A stretch of 64,000 nt of DNA from Hylemonella sp. GTDB lineage: Bacteria > Pseudomonadota > Gammaproteobacteria > Burkholderiales > Burkholderiaceae_C. The notes under the pieces were generated by a model. It worked only from the letters and a program-made list of their open reading frames with translations. It made no database searches and had not been told where the DNA came from. The stretch lies in the NCBI GenBank assembly GCA_030680575.1, contig JAUXVI010000035.1, positions 1 through 64,000 of the forward strand, written 5' to 3'. Shown piece after piece: positions 8,170-18,181 of this stretch; the first letter of the stretch is position 1, and each line of letters starts with the position of its first letter. A program made the translations under genes and the position numbers.

Positions 8170-9654
8170 ATGCCCTACGCCGACCTGCGCGACTTCATGG
8201 CCCAGCTGGAACAGACCGGCGAGCTGCGGCGCATCACGCAGCCGGTGTCACCCCATCTGGAAATGACTGCGCTGTGCGACCGCGTGTTGCGTGCCGGCGG
8301 CCCGGCGCTGCTGTTCGAAAAGCCCACGGGACACAACATGCCGGTGCTGGGCAACCTGTTCGGCACACCGGCACGCGTGGCGCGCGCCATGGGTGTGGTC
8401 GACCTGCGTGCGCTGCGTGACTTTGGCGAGGTGCTGGCCGCGCTCAAGGAGCCCGAGGCACCCAAGGGCTTCAAGGACATGCTGGGCCTGGGCGGCCTGC
8501 TCAAGACGCTATGGCACATGGCACCCAAGGAGCTGCGCTCGGCACCGTGCCAGGAGATGGTCTGGGAAGGCGCCGACGTCGACCTGGCGCGCTTGCCCAT
8601 ACAGCACTGTTGGCCCGGCGACGTGGCGCCGCTCATCACCTGGGGCCTGGTCATCACGCAGGGGCCACACAAGCCGCGGCAGAACCTGGGCATCTACCGC
8701 CAGCAGGTGCTCACGCGCAACCAGCTCATCATGCGCTGGCTGGCGCACCGCGGCGGCGCGCTCGATTTTCGCGACCACTGCGCCCTGCATCCGGGTCAGC
8801 CCTACCCGGTGGCGGTGGCGCTGGGCGCCGACCCGGCCACGCTGCTGGGCGCCGTGGCACCGGTGCCCGACAGCCTGTCGGAATACCAGTTCGCCGGCCT
8901 GTTGCGCGGCGCGCGCACCGACGTGGTCCCGGCGCTGGGCGTGCGCTTACGGGTGCCAGCCACAGCAGAGATCGTGCTCGAAGGCCACATCTACCCGGAT
9001 GCAGCACACCCCAGCGGCTACCAGCACGCGCTGGAAGGGCCATACGGCGACCATACCGGCTACTACAACGAACAGGCTGAGTTCCCGGTGTTCACGGTGG
9101 ACCGCATCACGCTGCGGCGCGACCCGATCTACCACTCCACCTACACCGGCAAACCGCCGGATGAACCGGCCGTGCTCGGCATGGCCATGAATGAGCTCTT
9201 CATTCCCTTGCTGCAGCGGCAGTTCCCCGAGATCACCGATTTCTACCTGCCGCCCGAGGGTTGCAGCTACCGCATGGCGGTGGTGCAGATCCGCAAGGCC
9301 TACCCCGGCCATGCGCGGCGCATCATGATGGGCGTGTGGAGCCACCTGCGTCAGTTCATGTACACCAAGTTCATCGTGGTGGTGGACGAAGACGTGAACC
9401 CGCGCGACTGGCGCGAGGTGGTCTGGGCGCTGACCACGCGCATGGACCCGGCGCGCGACACGATGATGATCGAGAACACCCCGATCGACTACCTGGACTT
9501 CGCCTCACCCGTCAGCGGGCTGGGCAGCAAGATGGGGTTGGACGCCACGAACAAATGGCCCGGCGAAACGCAGCGCGAGTGGGGCCGTCCGATCAGCATG
9601 GACCCGGCGGTGACAGCGCGTGTCGATGCACTTTGTCAGTCGCTTGGTCTGTAG
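8170..9654 (+). CDS. ubiD: UbiD 4-hydroxy-3-polyprenylbenzoate decarboxylase
   Basis: A prenyl-FMN-dependent decarboxylase of ubiquinone synthesis, 494 residues, the usual size. Recognisable family blocks are [19 protein letters not shown] (about 177-195), [20 protein letters not shown] (about 286-305) and [15 protein letters not shown] (about 362-376). It is the last gene of the run beginning at ubiU. UbiX/UbiD work with or without oxygen, so their inclusion makes the operon supply both the decarboxylation and the oxygen-independent hydroxylation steps. Confidence 0.95.
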   Translation: MPYADLRDFMAQLEQTGELRRITQPVSPHLEMTALCDRVLRAGGPALLFEKPTGHNMPVLGNLFGTPARVARAMGVVDLRALRDFGEVLAALKEPEAPKGFKDMLGLGGLLKTLWHMAPKELRSAPCQEMVWEGADVDLARLPIQHCWPGDVAPLITWGLVITQGPHKPRQNLGIYRQQVLTRNQLIMRWLAHRGGALDFRDHCALHPGQPYPVAVALGADPATLLGAVAPVPDSLSEYQFAGLLRGARTDVVPALGVRLRVPATAEIVLEGHIYPDAAHPSGYQHALEGPYGDHTGYYNEQAEFPVFTVDRITLRRDPIYHSTYTGKPPDEPAVLGMAMNELFIPLLQRQFPEITDFYLPPEGCSYRMAVVQIRKAYPGHARRIMMGVWSHLRQFMYTKFIVVVDEDVNPRDWREVVWALTTRMDPARDTMMIENTPIDYLDFASPVSGLGSKMGLDATNKWPGETQREWGRPISMDPAVTARVDALCQSLGL

Positions 9655-9723
9655 CCGACGCACCGACACAAACCGGTGTCGCCTGGGTGCTGACAAAGCG
9701 TTGACTGCGCCGCAGAATGGGGC

Positions 9724-11034
9724 ATGAACTTCGAACACACGCCCCGCGCGCAAGCCCTGCTGCACGCTCTCGAAGCGTTCATGCAGCGCTACCTGTTGCC
9801 CTACAACCCGGCCTGGCATCGCTCGGTGCAGGACAAGGTGTATCCGCCGCCGTTCCTGGAAGACCTCAAGACCCTGGCGCGCGAAGAGGGCTTGTGGAAC
9901 CTGTTCCTGCCGGACCTGGATCACGACGAACCCGGCACCGCCCTGAGCCATCTCGACTACGCACCGCTGGCGGAAGCCATGGGCCGCCTGCCCTGGGCCG
10001 CTGAAGTGTTCAACTGCAGCGCCCCCGACACCGGCAACATGGAGCTGCTGCACCGCTTTGCCACGCCCGAGCAGCGTGCGCAATGGCTGCAACCCTTGCT
10101 GGCCGGAAGCATCCGCTCCGCCTTTGCCATGTCCGAGCCGGATGTGGCGTCGTCCGACCCCACCAACTTGCAGACCCTCGTGCGCCGCGACCACGATGAG
10201 CTGGTCATCAACGGCCGCAAGTGGTTCATCACCGGCGCGGCGCACCCGAACTGCAGGCTGCTGATCGTGATGTGCCGCAACGCCGAATCACCCGATACGC
10301 GGGACTTGCCCCACGACAACGGCAGCCCGCGCCACCATCAGCACAGCATGGTGCTGGTGCCGCTGGACACGCCGGGCGTGCACGTGCTGCGCAACATTGC
10401 CGTCATGCACCACCAGGCGCCGGAGGGGCACTGCGAGATTCTGTTGCGCGATGTGCGTGTGCCTGCCAGCAACCTGTTGGGCAGCTGGGGCGAGGGTTTT
10501 GCGATGGCGCAGGCCCGCCTGGGACCGGGACGTGTGCATCACTGCATGCGCACCATCGGTCAGTGTGAGCTGGCGCTTGAACTGGCGAGCGAACGCACAC
10601 TGGAGCGGCAGGCCTTTGGCAAATACCTGTCGGACTTTGCCAATGTGCAGGACTGGATTGCCGAATCAAGAATCGAGATCGACCAGGCCCGGCTGCTGGT
10701 CTTGCAAACCGCCTGGCTGCTGGACCAGGGCAAGACAGAACCGAGACAGTTGCGCGCCCAGGTGGCCGCCATCAAGGTGGTGGCCGCGCGGCTGCAGACA
10801 CGCGTGGTGGATCGCGCCATGCAGGCCTTCGGGGCCATGGGCCTGTCGCCCGACACACCGCTGGCCTACTTCTGGAGCTGGGGCCGCGCCCTGCACCTGA
10901 TGGATGGGCCGGACGAGGTGCACCTGCGCACCGTGGCCCGGCAGGAACTGGCGCGCGCTCAGACGCGCATGGGCGCCAGCGCCGCCTACTTCACCACGCC
11001 CGAACAGCTGCAGGCGCCCCCACGCATTCGCTGA
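9724..11034 (+). CDS. Acyl-CoA dehydrogenase family protein (ACAD10/11-like)
   Basis: A 436-residue flavoprotein of the acyl-CoA dehydrogenase superfamily. The FAD/substrate signature FAMSEPDVASSDPTNLQT (about residues 136-153), WFITGAAHPNC, and a C-terminal helical domain ending MDGPDEVHLRTVARQEL place it near the ACAD10/11-like group, which acts on long-chain or hydroxylated acyl-CoAs. Substrate specificity cannot be read from sequence. It lies 69 bases after ubiD on the same strand. A six-pair hairpin (CGACAC/GTGTCG, 9664-9681) in the gap has no T-run, so readthrough is possible. Confidence 0.9.
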   Translation: MNFEHTPRAQALLHALEAFMQRYLLPYNPAWHRSVQDKVYPPPFLEDLKTLAREEGLWNLFLPDLDHDEPGTALSHLDYAPLAEAMGRLPWAAEVFNCSAPDTGNMELLHRFATPEQRAQWLQPLLAGSIRSAFAMSEPDVASSDPTNLQTLVRRDHDELVINGRKWFITGAAHPNCRLLIVMCRNAESPDTRDLPHDNGSPRHHQHSMVLVPLDTPGVHVLRNIAVMHHQAPEGHCEILLRDVRVPASNLLGSWGEGFAMAQARLGPGRVHHCMRTIGQCELALELASERTLERQAFGKYLSDFANVQDWIAESRIEIDQARLLVLQTAWLLDQGKTEPRQLRAQVAAIKVVAARLQTRVVDRAMQAFGAMGLSPDTPLAYFWSWGRALHLMDGPDEVHLRTVARQELARAQTRMGASAAYFTTPEQLQAPPRIR

Positions 11035-11043
11035 GACAGCGCG

Positions 11044-11778
11044 TCAGCCGCAACCACAGCCCGATGAACCGCAGCCCTGTGCCGCCGGCTTGGCCTCGAA
11101 CTGTGGGAACAGCACGTTGTTTTCCAGATGGATGTGGTTGATCAGATCGTCGTTGAGCTGGGCAATCCCCGCATAGAGTGCGCGCCAGGTATTGCAGGCC
11201 CCCTCCGGCGGCTGGGCGTCGTTGGTGAGGGCTGCCAGTTTTTCCAGTGACTCACCATGGTCGAGATGCTCCGCTCGCATCACGTTGATGGGCTGGCCGA
11301 CGAAAGGATGGCCACCCGTCTTCAGAAGGGGGAAGAGGATGTTTTCTTCTTTCTGCATGTGCGACAGCAACTCTTCCTGCATGTCTTCCAGCAGGTCACC
11401 CAGACCGGCTGGCACCTGGGGATGCTCGCGGTGCACGGCTTCCACGCGTCGCGCCATGCGGACCAGCTCGGGCAATTGCGCCCGGTGCACGTCATGGTAG
11501 CGCGCCAGGATATGGTCGATGAGCTCGCCCGGCTCGGTCAGAGCCGGCACATCGCTGGAGCGCTGCAGGGCCGCCAGCTCGGCCAGGATGGCGCTCACGT
11601 CCAGCCCCTTGTCGGCCGCCGCCTGCTTCAGGCTGACCTGACCGCCGCAGCAGAAGTCGAGCTTCAGGCGCCGGAAAACAGCGGTGGCGCCCGGCAATTC
11701 GACGGCAATCTGACCGATGGCCTGCTCGGCATTCAAGGCCATGACGCCGGGTTCGGTGGTTTCAAGGCGTGCATTCAT
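11044..11778 (-). CDS. Ric/YtfE-type di-iron iron-sulfur cluster repair protein
   Basis: A 244-residue repair-of-iron-centres protein (YtfE/ScdA/DnrN family), used after nitric-oxide or oxidative damage to Fe-S clusters. The N-terminal ScdA-type domain has FRRLKLDFCCGG (about 35-46). The hemerythrin-like four-helix domain supplies the di-iron ligands in HDVHRAQLPE, HMQKEENILFP, MRAEHLDHGE and HIHLENNVLFP. The protein ends in a cysteine-rich tail (GCGSSGCGCG), an unusual addition that may bind metal. It is convergent with the acyl-CoA dehydrogenase gene, with nine bases between the stops. See the promoter entry at 11818-11869. Confidence 0.93.
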   Translation of the reverse strand: MNARLETTEPGVMALNAEQAIGQIAVELPGATAVFRRLKLDFCCGGQVSLKQAAADKGLDVSAILAELAALQRSSDVPALTEPGELIDHILARYHDVHRAQLPELVRMARRVEAVHREHPQVPAGLGDLLEDMQEELLSHMQKEENILFPLLKTGGHPFVGQPINVMRAEHLDHGESLEKLAALTNDAQPPEGACNTWRALYAGIAQLNDDLINHIHLENNVLFPQFEAKPAAQGCGSSGCGCG

Positions 11779-11817
11779 GGAGACGCTCCTTTAAAGAATT
11801 ACATCAGATGAGTGTTC

Positions 11818-11869
11818 ATTTTATCCAATAAGACTTATTTTGAATAATTCTTTTATTGATCTGCGACAA
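11818..11869 (-). promoter_or_regulatory. Candidate promoter/operator of the Ric gene
   Basis: Reading leftward, a TAAAAT -10-like hexamer (11818-11823) is preceded by the inverted repeat AATAAG-A-CTTATT (11827-11839), placed where a repressor would block polymerase. Further out is an imperfect FNR/Dnr-like box TTGAT-CTGC-GACAA (11856-11869). Ric genes are commonly controlled by NsrR or FNR-type regulators, which makes both elements plausible. No site matches a consensus fully. Confidence 0.35.
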
Positions 11870-11975
11870 ATCCGCCGCACATGAGCGCCGAGTCCAGGCC
11901 GCATCGCCCACCAGAGCATGTCGGTCCCGCCAGCCGCGTTGCTGCAAAATAGACGCCTCGTCACTGCACACAGCC

Positions 11976-13082
11976 ATGTACCGCCAACCACCTGTTTTGT
12001 TGCGCCGCAGCCTGCTGTTAGCCGGTCTTGGACATGTCGCCGGCGTACAGGCCCTGCCATGGCGCCAACTCGCCTTTCCGCGCGACTTCGGCGCGCATCC
12101 GGATCTGCGCACCGAGTGGTGGTACATCACAGGCCATGCCAGCGCAGGCGATCGTTTGTTCGGTTATCAGCTCACCTTCTTTCGCTCCCGCGTGGACGCG
12201 ACACAAGGCATGGTCTCGCGGCTGGCAGCCCGGCAATTGATCTTTGCCCACGCGGCCGTCACCGACGTGCAGAACAAGAAACTGTGGCATGACCAGCGCA
12301 TTGCACGGACCTCGGGTGATACCCGACTTGACCAGGCCCATGCCAGTGAGCGCGACACCGACATCGCCCTGCGCGACTGGACACTCAAGCGGCACGACAC
12401 CCCTGCCGGAGACGTTTACGAAGCGCGGATCATGGCCAACGATTTCCAGCTTGCGCTGCAGTTCACGGCCCGCCAGCCCCTGCTCTTGCAAGGAGAACAA
12501 GGCCTGTCGCGCAAAGGGCCGACACCGGCACAAGCAAGCTACTACTACAGCCAGCCCCAACTCGCGGCGCGCGGCAGCATCACACTGCGGGGCCTGCGCC
12601 ACGCGATCGATGCGAATGCATCGGCCTGGCTCGACCACGAATGGAGCGAAGCACTGCTGCACCCTGAAGCGGCAGGCTGGGACTGGATTGGCATCAACCT
12701 CTTCGACGGCAGCGCGCTGACTGCCTTTCGCCTGCGTGACCGAAGTGGCCATGCCCTGTGGAGCGGTGGCTCGTTTCGCCCCGGAACACAGGCGGGCCAG
12801 GGAAGCCCGCGCATCTTCCAAAACAGCGAAGTGCACTTCACACCGCAGCGTCACTGGGTCAGCCCGGCCAGCCAGGCCCGCTATCCCGTCGCGTGGACGG
12901 TACAGACGCCGGCGGGTCTCTTCACCGTCAAAGCAGTCGTGGACAACCAGGAACTCGACAGCCGCGCCTCCACTGGTGCCATCTACTGGGAGGGCTTGAG
13001 CGAGCTCTTTGACAGCCAGGGCCGGCACGTCGGGCGCGGCTATCTGGAAATGACGGGCTACGCCGGGGCGTTGCGCATGTAA
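11976..13082 (+). CDS. Lipocalin-like (AttH/CrtC-type) exported protein
   Basis: A 368-residue protein of the lipocalin-like/carotenoid 1,2-hydratase (AttH) family. The signature RTEWWYITGHA stands near the N-terminus and AWLDHEWSEALL in the middle. The N-terminus LLRRSLLLAGLGHVAGVQA looks like a signal peptide, possibly Tat type (twin Arg). Similar proteins often accompany ABC transporter permeases in an attEFGH-like set, but here the gene stands alone. The start at 11976 is chosen because it begins the signal peptide; an upstream frame start (11856) adds non-matching residues. The substrate is unknown. Confidence 0.8.
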   Translation: MYRQPPVLLRRSLLLAGLGHVAGVQALPWRQLAFPRDFGAHPDLRTEWWYITGHASAGDRLFGYQLTFFRSRVDATQGMVSRLAARQLIFAHAAVTDVQNKKLWHDQRIARTSGDTRLDQAHASERDTDIALRDWTLKRHDTPAGDVYEARIMANDFQLALQFTARQPLLLQGEQGLSRKGPTPAQASYYYSQPQLAARGSITLRGLRHAIDANASAWLDHEWSEALLHPEAAGWDWIGINLFDGSALTAFRLRDRSGHALWSGGSFRPGTQAGQGSPRIFQNSEVHFTPQRHWVSPASQARYPVAWTVQTPAGLFTVKAVVDNQELDSRASTGAIYWEGLSELFDSQGRHVGRGYLEMTGYAGALRM

Positions 13083-13099
13083 AGGGCTTGCGCCGGGTC

Positions 13100-13876
13100 T
13101 CAGCCGGGCAGCGCAATCACCACGGCTGACTCTTCCACGCTCGCCACAGCGGAACTCCCAGCCTTCAAGCCACTGTTCGGCCCCGCAAAACCGACCAGGT
13201 TCAGACCGCCCGGCAAAGTGAGTGCAACCTCGCCGCCGGCCGCCGCGCGCGACACGCGTGTGGCACGGCCTTGCAGCAGATTGCGCCCGTCTGCCACTTT
13301 GCCCGCCAAGGCCACCGTCACGGCGGTTGCCTTGCACAAGGCCAGCACGGGTTGCCCCGCAAGCAGGCTCAGCAGTTGGGCACTTTCGCGCGTGATGCGC
13401 GAGAACAGCGGACGTCCGTCGGCCAAGACCAGTTCCACCCGGATGGCCTGCCCTTGTGGTTTGAGCGCCTTGACGCTGCAGGGCAATTGGTTGCGCATGC
13501 TGGTGCGTAGGCCAAGCGCTGCCAGTCCCGGGGCGCCCACCGGATCGGCCGTGCCACGGGCCACTTGCTCCATCTGGGCCAGCACCTGAACCCGCGCCGC
13601 CTGCATCAGATCCGCCGCCTGCAACAGTTGCCGGCCGGCCGACGTGAGATGAGCGCCGCCGCCGCCAGATCCTCCCACCGCACGCTCAACCAGGGGCGCA
13701 CCGGCCAGGTTGCTCAGGGTGTCGATGGCTTGCCAGGCCGCCTTGTAACTGACACCCGCGGCGCGTGCGGCTTCGGAGATCGAACCCACGTCGCCGATGC
13801 GGCGCAGGATGTCGATGCGCTTGTCGACCAGTTCATGGCCCAAGGCCCCGGCCAACTTGAGTTTGGAAGATGTCAT
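13100..13876 (-). CDS. modE: ModE-type molybdate-responsive regulator
   Basis: A 258-residue regulator with an N-terminal winged helix (about 22-85; ISEAARAAGVSYKAAWQAIDTL) and two C-terminal Mop/TOBE molybdate-binding domains (about 125-190 and 195-258). With molybdate bound, ModE-type proteins repress molybdate uptake genes. It is divergent from modABC, with 79 bases between the start codons, and a perfect dyad lies in that gap. The size and domain order match full-length ModE. Confidence 0.94.
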   Translation of the reverse strand: MTSSKLKLAGALGHELVDKRIDILRRIGDVGSISEAARAAGVSYKAAWQAIDTLSNLAGAPLVERAVGGSGGGGAHLTSAGRQLLQAADLMQAARVQVLAQMEQVARGTADPVGAPGLAALGLRTSMRNQLPCSVKALKPQGQAIRVELVLADGRPLFSRITRESAQLLSLLAGQPVLALCKATAVTVALAGKVADGRNLLQGRATRVSRAAAGGEVALTLPGGLNLVGFAGPNSGLKAGSSAVASVEESAVVIALPG

Positions 13877-13912
13877 GCGCGCATTGTGCCGCCGGCCTGG
13901 CTGGGCCCTGGT

Positions 13913-14717
<805 letters not shown>

Positions 14718-14725
14718 TCCCAACC

Positions 14726-15409
14726 ATGCCCTTCAGTCCCGATGATCTGAGCGCCATCTGGCTCACGCTGAAACTGGCTACCCTGACAACCGCGCTGCTG
14801 CTGTTGCTGGCCACGCCGCTGGCCTGGTGGCTGGCGCGCACGACGTCGCGCTGGCGTGCCCCGCTGGGGGCGGTGGTAACGCTGCCGCTGGTGCTGCCGC
14901 CCACGGTGCTGGGCTTTTACCTGCTGGTGGCGCTCGGGCCCCACGGCTGGATCGGCCAGCTGACGCAGTCCCTGGGGTTGGGCACGCTGCCTTTCACCTT
15001 CGGCGGCCTGCTGCTGGCGTCACTGATCTATTCGCTGCCGTTTGCGGTGCAGCCGCTGCAAAACGCCTTCGAGACCATTGGCCCGCGGCCGCTGGAAGTG
15101 GCCGCCACCTTGCGCGCCAGACCGCTGGATGCCTTCTTCACCGTGGTGCTGCCGCTGTCGAAGCGCGGTTTTGTCACCGCCGGCATCCTGACCTTCGCCC
15201 ATACCGTGGGCGAATTCGGCGTGGTGCTGATGATCGGCGGCAACATCCCCGACAAGACACGCGTGGTCTCGACGCAGATCTACGGCCACGTCGAGGCGCT
15301 GGAATACACGCAGGCGCACTGGCTGGCCGGCAGCATGGTGCTGTTCTCGTTCGTGGTGCTGCTGGGCCTGTCGCTGCTCAACCGCCGCCATACCCGGGTA
15401 TTGCCATGA
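14726..15409 (+). CDS. modB: ModB molybdate ABC transporter permease
   Basis: A 227-residue inner-membrane permease with about five helices and a binding-protein-dependent transport domain. [19 protein letters not shown] near residue 55 and the cytoplasmic EAA-type loop ([22 protein letters not shown], about 125-146) that docks with ModC are family hallmarks. Starts eight bases after modA and overlaps modC by ATGA. Confidence 0.95.
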   Translation: MPFSPDDLSAIWLTLKLATLTTALLLLLATPLAWWLARTTSRWRAPLGAVVTLPLVLPPTVLGFYLLVALGPHGWIGQLTQSLGLGTLPFTFGGLLLASLIYSLPFAVQPLQNAFETIGPRPLEVAATLRARPLDAFFTVVLPLSKRGFVTAGILTFAHTVGEFGVVLMIGGNIPDKTRVVSTQIYGHVEALEYTQAHWLAGSMVLFSFVVLLGLSLLNRRHTRVLP

Positions 15410-16488
15410 ACAGCGACAACCGGGTCCAACTGTCGCTGGCGCGGCCCGACTTCCAGCTGGAAGTCGATCTGGCATTGCCAACGCACGGTATCACCGTGCT
15501 GTACGGCGCATCCGGCTCCGGCAAGACCAGTGTGCTGCGTTGCGTCGCCGGCCTGGAACACGCGCACAACGCCCTGGTGCGCATTGATGGCGTGGTCTGG
15601 CAGGACGACGCCCGCGGCATCTTTCTGCCACCGTGGCAACGGCCGCTGGGTTATGTGTTCCAGGAAGCGAGTCTGTTCGAACACCTGGATGTGCGCGGCA
15701 ACCTGACCTACGGACAAAAACGCAGCCCGGCTGACCCGCAAACCATTGCACTCGATACCGTGATCGAGTTGCTGGGCATCGCCCATTTGATGCAGCGCCG
15801 GGTGCAGCAACTCTCCGGCGGCGAACGCCAACGCGTGGCCATCGCGCGCGCGCTGGCCACGCAGCCACGGCTGCTGCTGCTGGACGAGCCGCTGGCCGCA
15901 CTCGACCAGGCACGTCGTCAGGAAATCCTGCCCTGGCTGGAGCGCCTGCGCGACGAGTTGCAGATCCCCATGCTCTACGTGACCCATGCGACCGACGAAG
16001 TGGCCCGGCTGGCAGACTCACTGGTCGTGCTCGATCAGGGCCATGCCAAGGCGGCCGGCCCGACGGCCGAGGTCCTGGCGCGCATCGACACGCCCGTGGT
16101 GCTGGGCGACGATGCCGGGGCCCTGTTGCACGGCACGGTGGTGGAACACGACGCACGCTGGCACCTGATGCGCGTTGAATTCGATGGTGGCAGCCTGTGG
16201 TTGCGCGACAGCGGGCTGGCCATCGGGCAGCGCGTGCGCCTGCGCGTGCTGGCGCGCGATGTCAGCCTAGCGACCGAATCGCCGCGCCACACCAGCATCC
16301 AGAACCTGCTGCCCGCCACGGTCGACGCCATCGCAACCGACGCCCATCCGTCCCAGGCCCTGGTGCGCGTGGCCTGCGGCGGCGCACTGCTCCTCTCGCG
16401 CATCACGGCGCGCGCTGTCGACACCCTGGGCCTCAAGCCGGGCCAAGCGGTCTGGGCCCAGGTGAAGTCGGTCGCGCTGGTCGAATAG
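15406..16488 (+). CDS. modC: ModC molybdate ABC transporter ATPase
   Basis: A 360-residue ATP-binding subunit. Walker [10 protein letters not shown] (about 35-43), signature [16 protein letters not shown] (about 137-152), Walker [13 protein letters not shown] (about 157-168), and a C-terminal pair of Mop/TOBE domains (about 230-360). The start ATG overlaps the modB stop. It is convergent with the monooxygenase gene, with only ten bases between stops and no evident terminator. Confidence 0.95.
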   Translation: MNSDNRVQLSLARPDFQLEVDLALPTHGITVLYGASGSGKTSVLRCVAGLEHAHNALVRIDGVVWQDDARGIFLPPWQRPLGYVFQEASLFEHLDVRGNLTYGQKRSPADPQTIALDTVIELLGIAHLMQRRVQQLSGGERQRVAIARALATQPRLLLLDEPLAALDQARRQEILPWLERLRDELQIPMLYVTHATDEVARLADSLVVLDQGHAKAAGPTAEVLARIDTPVVLGDDAGALLHGTVVEHDARWHLMRVEFDGGSLWLRDSGLAIGQRVRLRVLARDVSLATESPRHTSIQNLLPATVDAIATDAHPSQALVRVACGGALLLSRITARAVDTLGLKPGQAVWAQVKSVALVE

Positions 16489-16498
16489 GTCTTTTTGC

Positions 16499-18172
16499 TC
16501 AGGCAGCCAGCTTGAGCTGCTGGCGCTGCACCCCGCGCAGGATGTCGACCAGTTGCTCTGGCTTGACCGGCACCTGGTCACCGCGCCAGACCACATGCTG
16601 ATCAGAACGGCACAGCACCAGCTTGTGTCGGTAAGCCGAAGGCACGGCGGACTGCCCTTGCAAATCGAGCACCTGCAGCGGTAACCGGACCGCCTTGGCC
16701 GCGGCGATGAGAGGCTCGGCATCCACACCGCCATCGAAACGCAGCAGGGTGTAGCCCGCCCCCAGGGCGTCGTAGACAGAGCGGCCGTCATCGAGCCAGA
16801 AATGCGGCGCCCGGCAACCCGGGACTGTCGACGGCGTGAAGCCGCCCATGGTGTAACCCGGAGGCTGCTCTTCATCAGTCACCATGATCGGCGAACCACT
16901 GTAGAAATAGCCGAAGTTGAGGCCGGCACAGCAGAACTGCTGCACGTTGAGTTCATAGGCCTCCTGGCCGATGAGCGCGCGCGCCGCCGCGCCACCGGCA
17001 TCCTCGGCCTCGATGTTGGGCGGCACCGCACGGCGCGCCTTGATCATCTTCTGAGCGTGGTCCATGACGAAATAGGACACCTGCTCGGTAATCGGCTGCC
17101 GCTCGGCTTCGTAGGCATCGAGCATGTCTTCACTGGCCCAGCCCTGCAACCGCGCTGCCAGCAGCCAGGCCAGATTGGTGGCATCGGCAATGCCGGCATT
17201 CATGCCGTAGCCGGCATAGGGCACCCACAGGTGCGCGGCATCGCCGGCGATGAAGACATTGCCGTTGCGGAAACGGTTGGCTACCAGGCGCCGGCCGACC
17301 CAGTCCTCCTTGCTGATGACCTCGTACTCGAAATCGGGTCCCACGCCCAGGATGTCGCGGATCGACTGGTCGCGGTCCACCGAGTCGAACTCGGGCTCTT
17401 CGGCGTTGAGGTGGTTGTGCACCAGCCAGGTGTCATGGCCATCGATGGCGAACACGGTACCGCAGCGGCGCGGATTGACCGAGTAGTAGCACCAGGCTGG
17501 CCGGCCAGGCAACATGGCACGCAGCTTCGGCGCCCGGATGAAGGTAGATTGGACGCGCTGGATCACCGCGGTGCCTTCGAGCTTCGCCCCCATCTGCTTG
17601 CGCACGCCGGAACTGCCGCCATCACACCCTACCAGATAGCGGGCAGTGAACTTGCGCTGGGTGTTGGTGTTGATATCCACCAAGGTGGCCTCAACGCGGT
17701 CCGGCGTCTGGCTGATGTCCAGTACCTGGGTGCGGTTGAGCAGGGTGACGCCGGACTGTGCTGCCGCATGCTCCAGCAGGATCGGCTCCAGATAGATCTG
17801 GTTGATGCGATGCGGCGGCTCGGGTGTCGGCCACCCTGTGTCAGGCCCTACGGTTTCGGTGTAGCGGTCACGCCGGCAGGGGATCGGAATACGCGTGAGT
17901 TCGACACCGGTCATGCTGGTGCGAAACACCACATCGTTCGGATAGTCTTCCGGCAGCCCGGCTTGGCGCAGCTTGCCCGCCACACCGAGGCGACGGAACT
18001 GCTCCATGGTCCGGGCTGAGACGTGGTTGCATTTCACGTTCGGCGGTTCGGCGTAGCGGCGGATTTCGGCCACCGTCACCTTGACGCCGCGTTGAGCAAG
18101 GTCCATCGCCAACGTCAGGCCAACCGGCCCGGCGCCGACAATCAGGACATCGGTATCCAGTGTGTTCGTCAT
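16499..18172 (-). CDS. FAD-dependent aromatic-ring monooxygenase (PheA/TfdB/MhpA type)
   Basis: A 557-residue group-A flavoprotein hydroxylase. The N-terminal FAD site is VGAGPVGLTLAMDLAQRG (about 12-29), the DG-type motif is VGCDGGSSGVRK, and the second FAD motif is GDAAHLWVPYAGYGMNAGI (about 308-326). The C-terminal stretch resembles the thioredoxin-like tail of phenol or 3-hydroxyphenylpropionate hydroxylases. It probably inserts one oxygen atom into an aromatic acid or phenol using NAD(P)H; the exact substrate is not readable. Nine bases separate it from the Bug receptor gene upstream, so the two form an operon, probably controlled by the divergent LysR protein. Confidence 0.9.
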   Translation of the reverse strand: MTNTLDTDVLIVGAGPVGLTLAMDLAQRGVKVTVAEIRRYAEPPNVKCNHVSARTMEQFRRLGVAGKLRQAGLPEDYPNDVVFRTSMTGVELTRIPIPCRRDRYTETVGPDTGWPTPEPPHRINQIYLEPILLEHAAAQSGVTLLNRTQVLDISQTPDRVEATLVDINTNTQRKFTARYLVGCDGGSSGVRKQMGAKLEGTAVIQRVQSTFIRAPKLRAMLPGRPAWCYYSVNPRRCGTVFAIDGHDTWLVHNHLNAEEPEFDSVDRDQSIRDILGVGPDFEYEVISKEDWVGRRLVANRFRNGNVFIAGDAAHLWVPYAGYGMNAGIADATNLAWLLAARLQGWASEDMLDAYEAERQPITEQVSYFVMDHAQKMIKARRAVPPNIEAEDAGGAAARALIGQEAYELNVQQFCCAGLNFGYFYSGSPIMVTDEEQPPGYTMGGFTPSTVPGCRAPHFWLDDGRSVYDALGAGYTLLRFDGGVDAEPLIAAAKAVRLPLQVLDLQGQSAVPSAYRHKLVLCRSDQHVVWRGDQVPVKPEQLVDILRGVQRQQLKLAA

Positions 18173-18181
18173 GTTGGAATC

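Noticed and set aside
9664-9681. Terminator between ubiD and the acyl-CoA dehydrogenase gene
   Set aside because: The CGACAC/GTGTCG stem is only six pairs and has no T-run.
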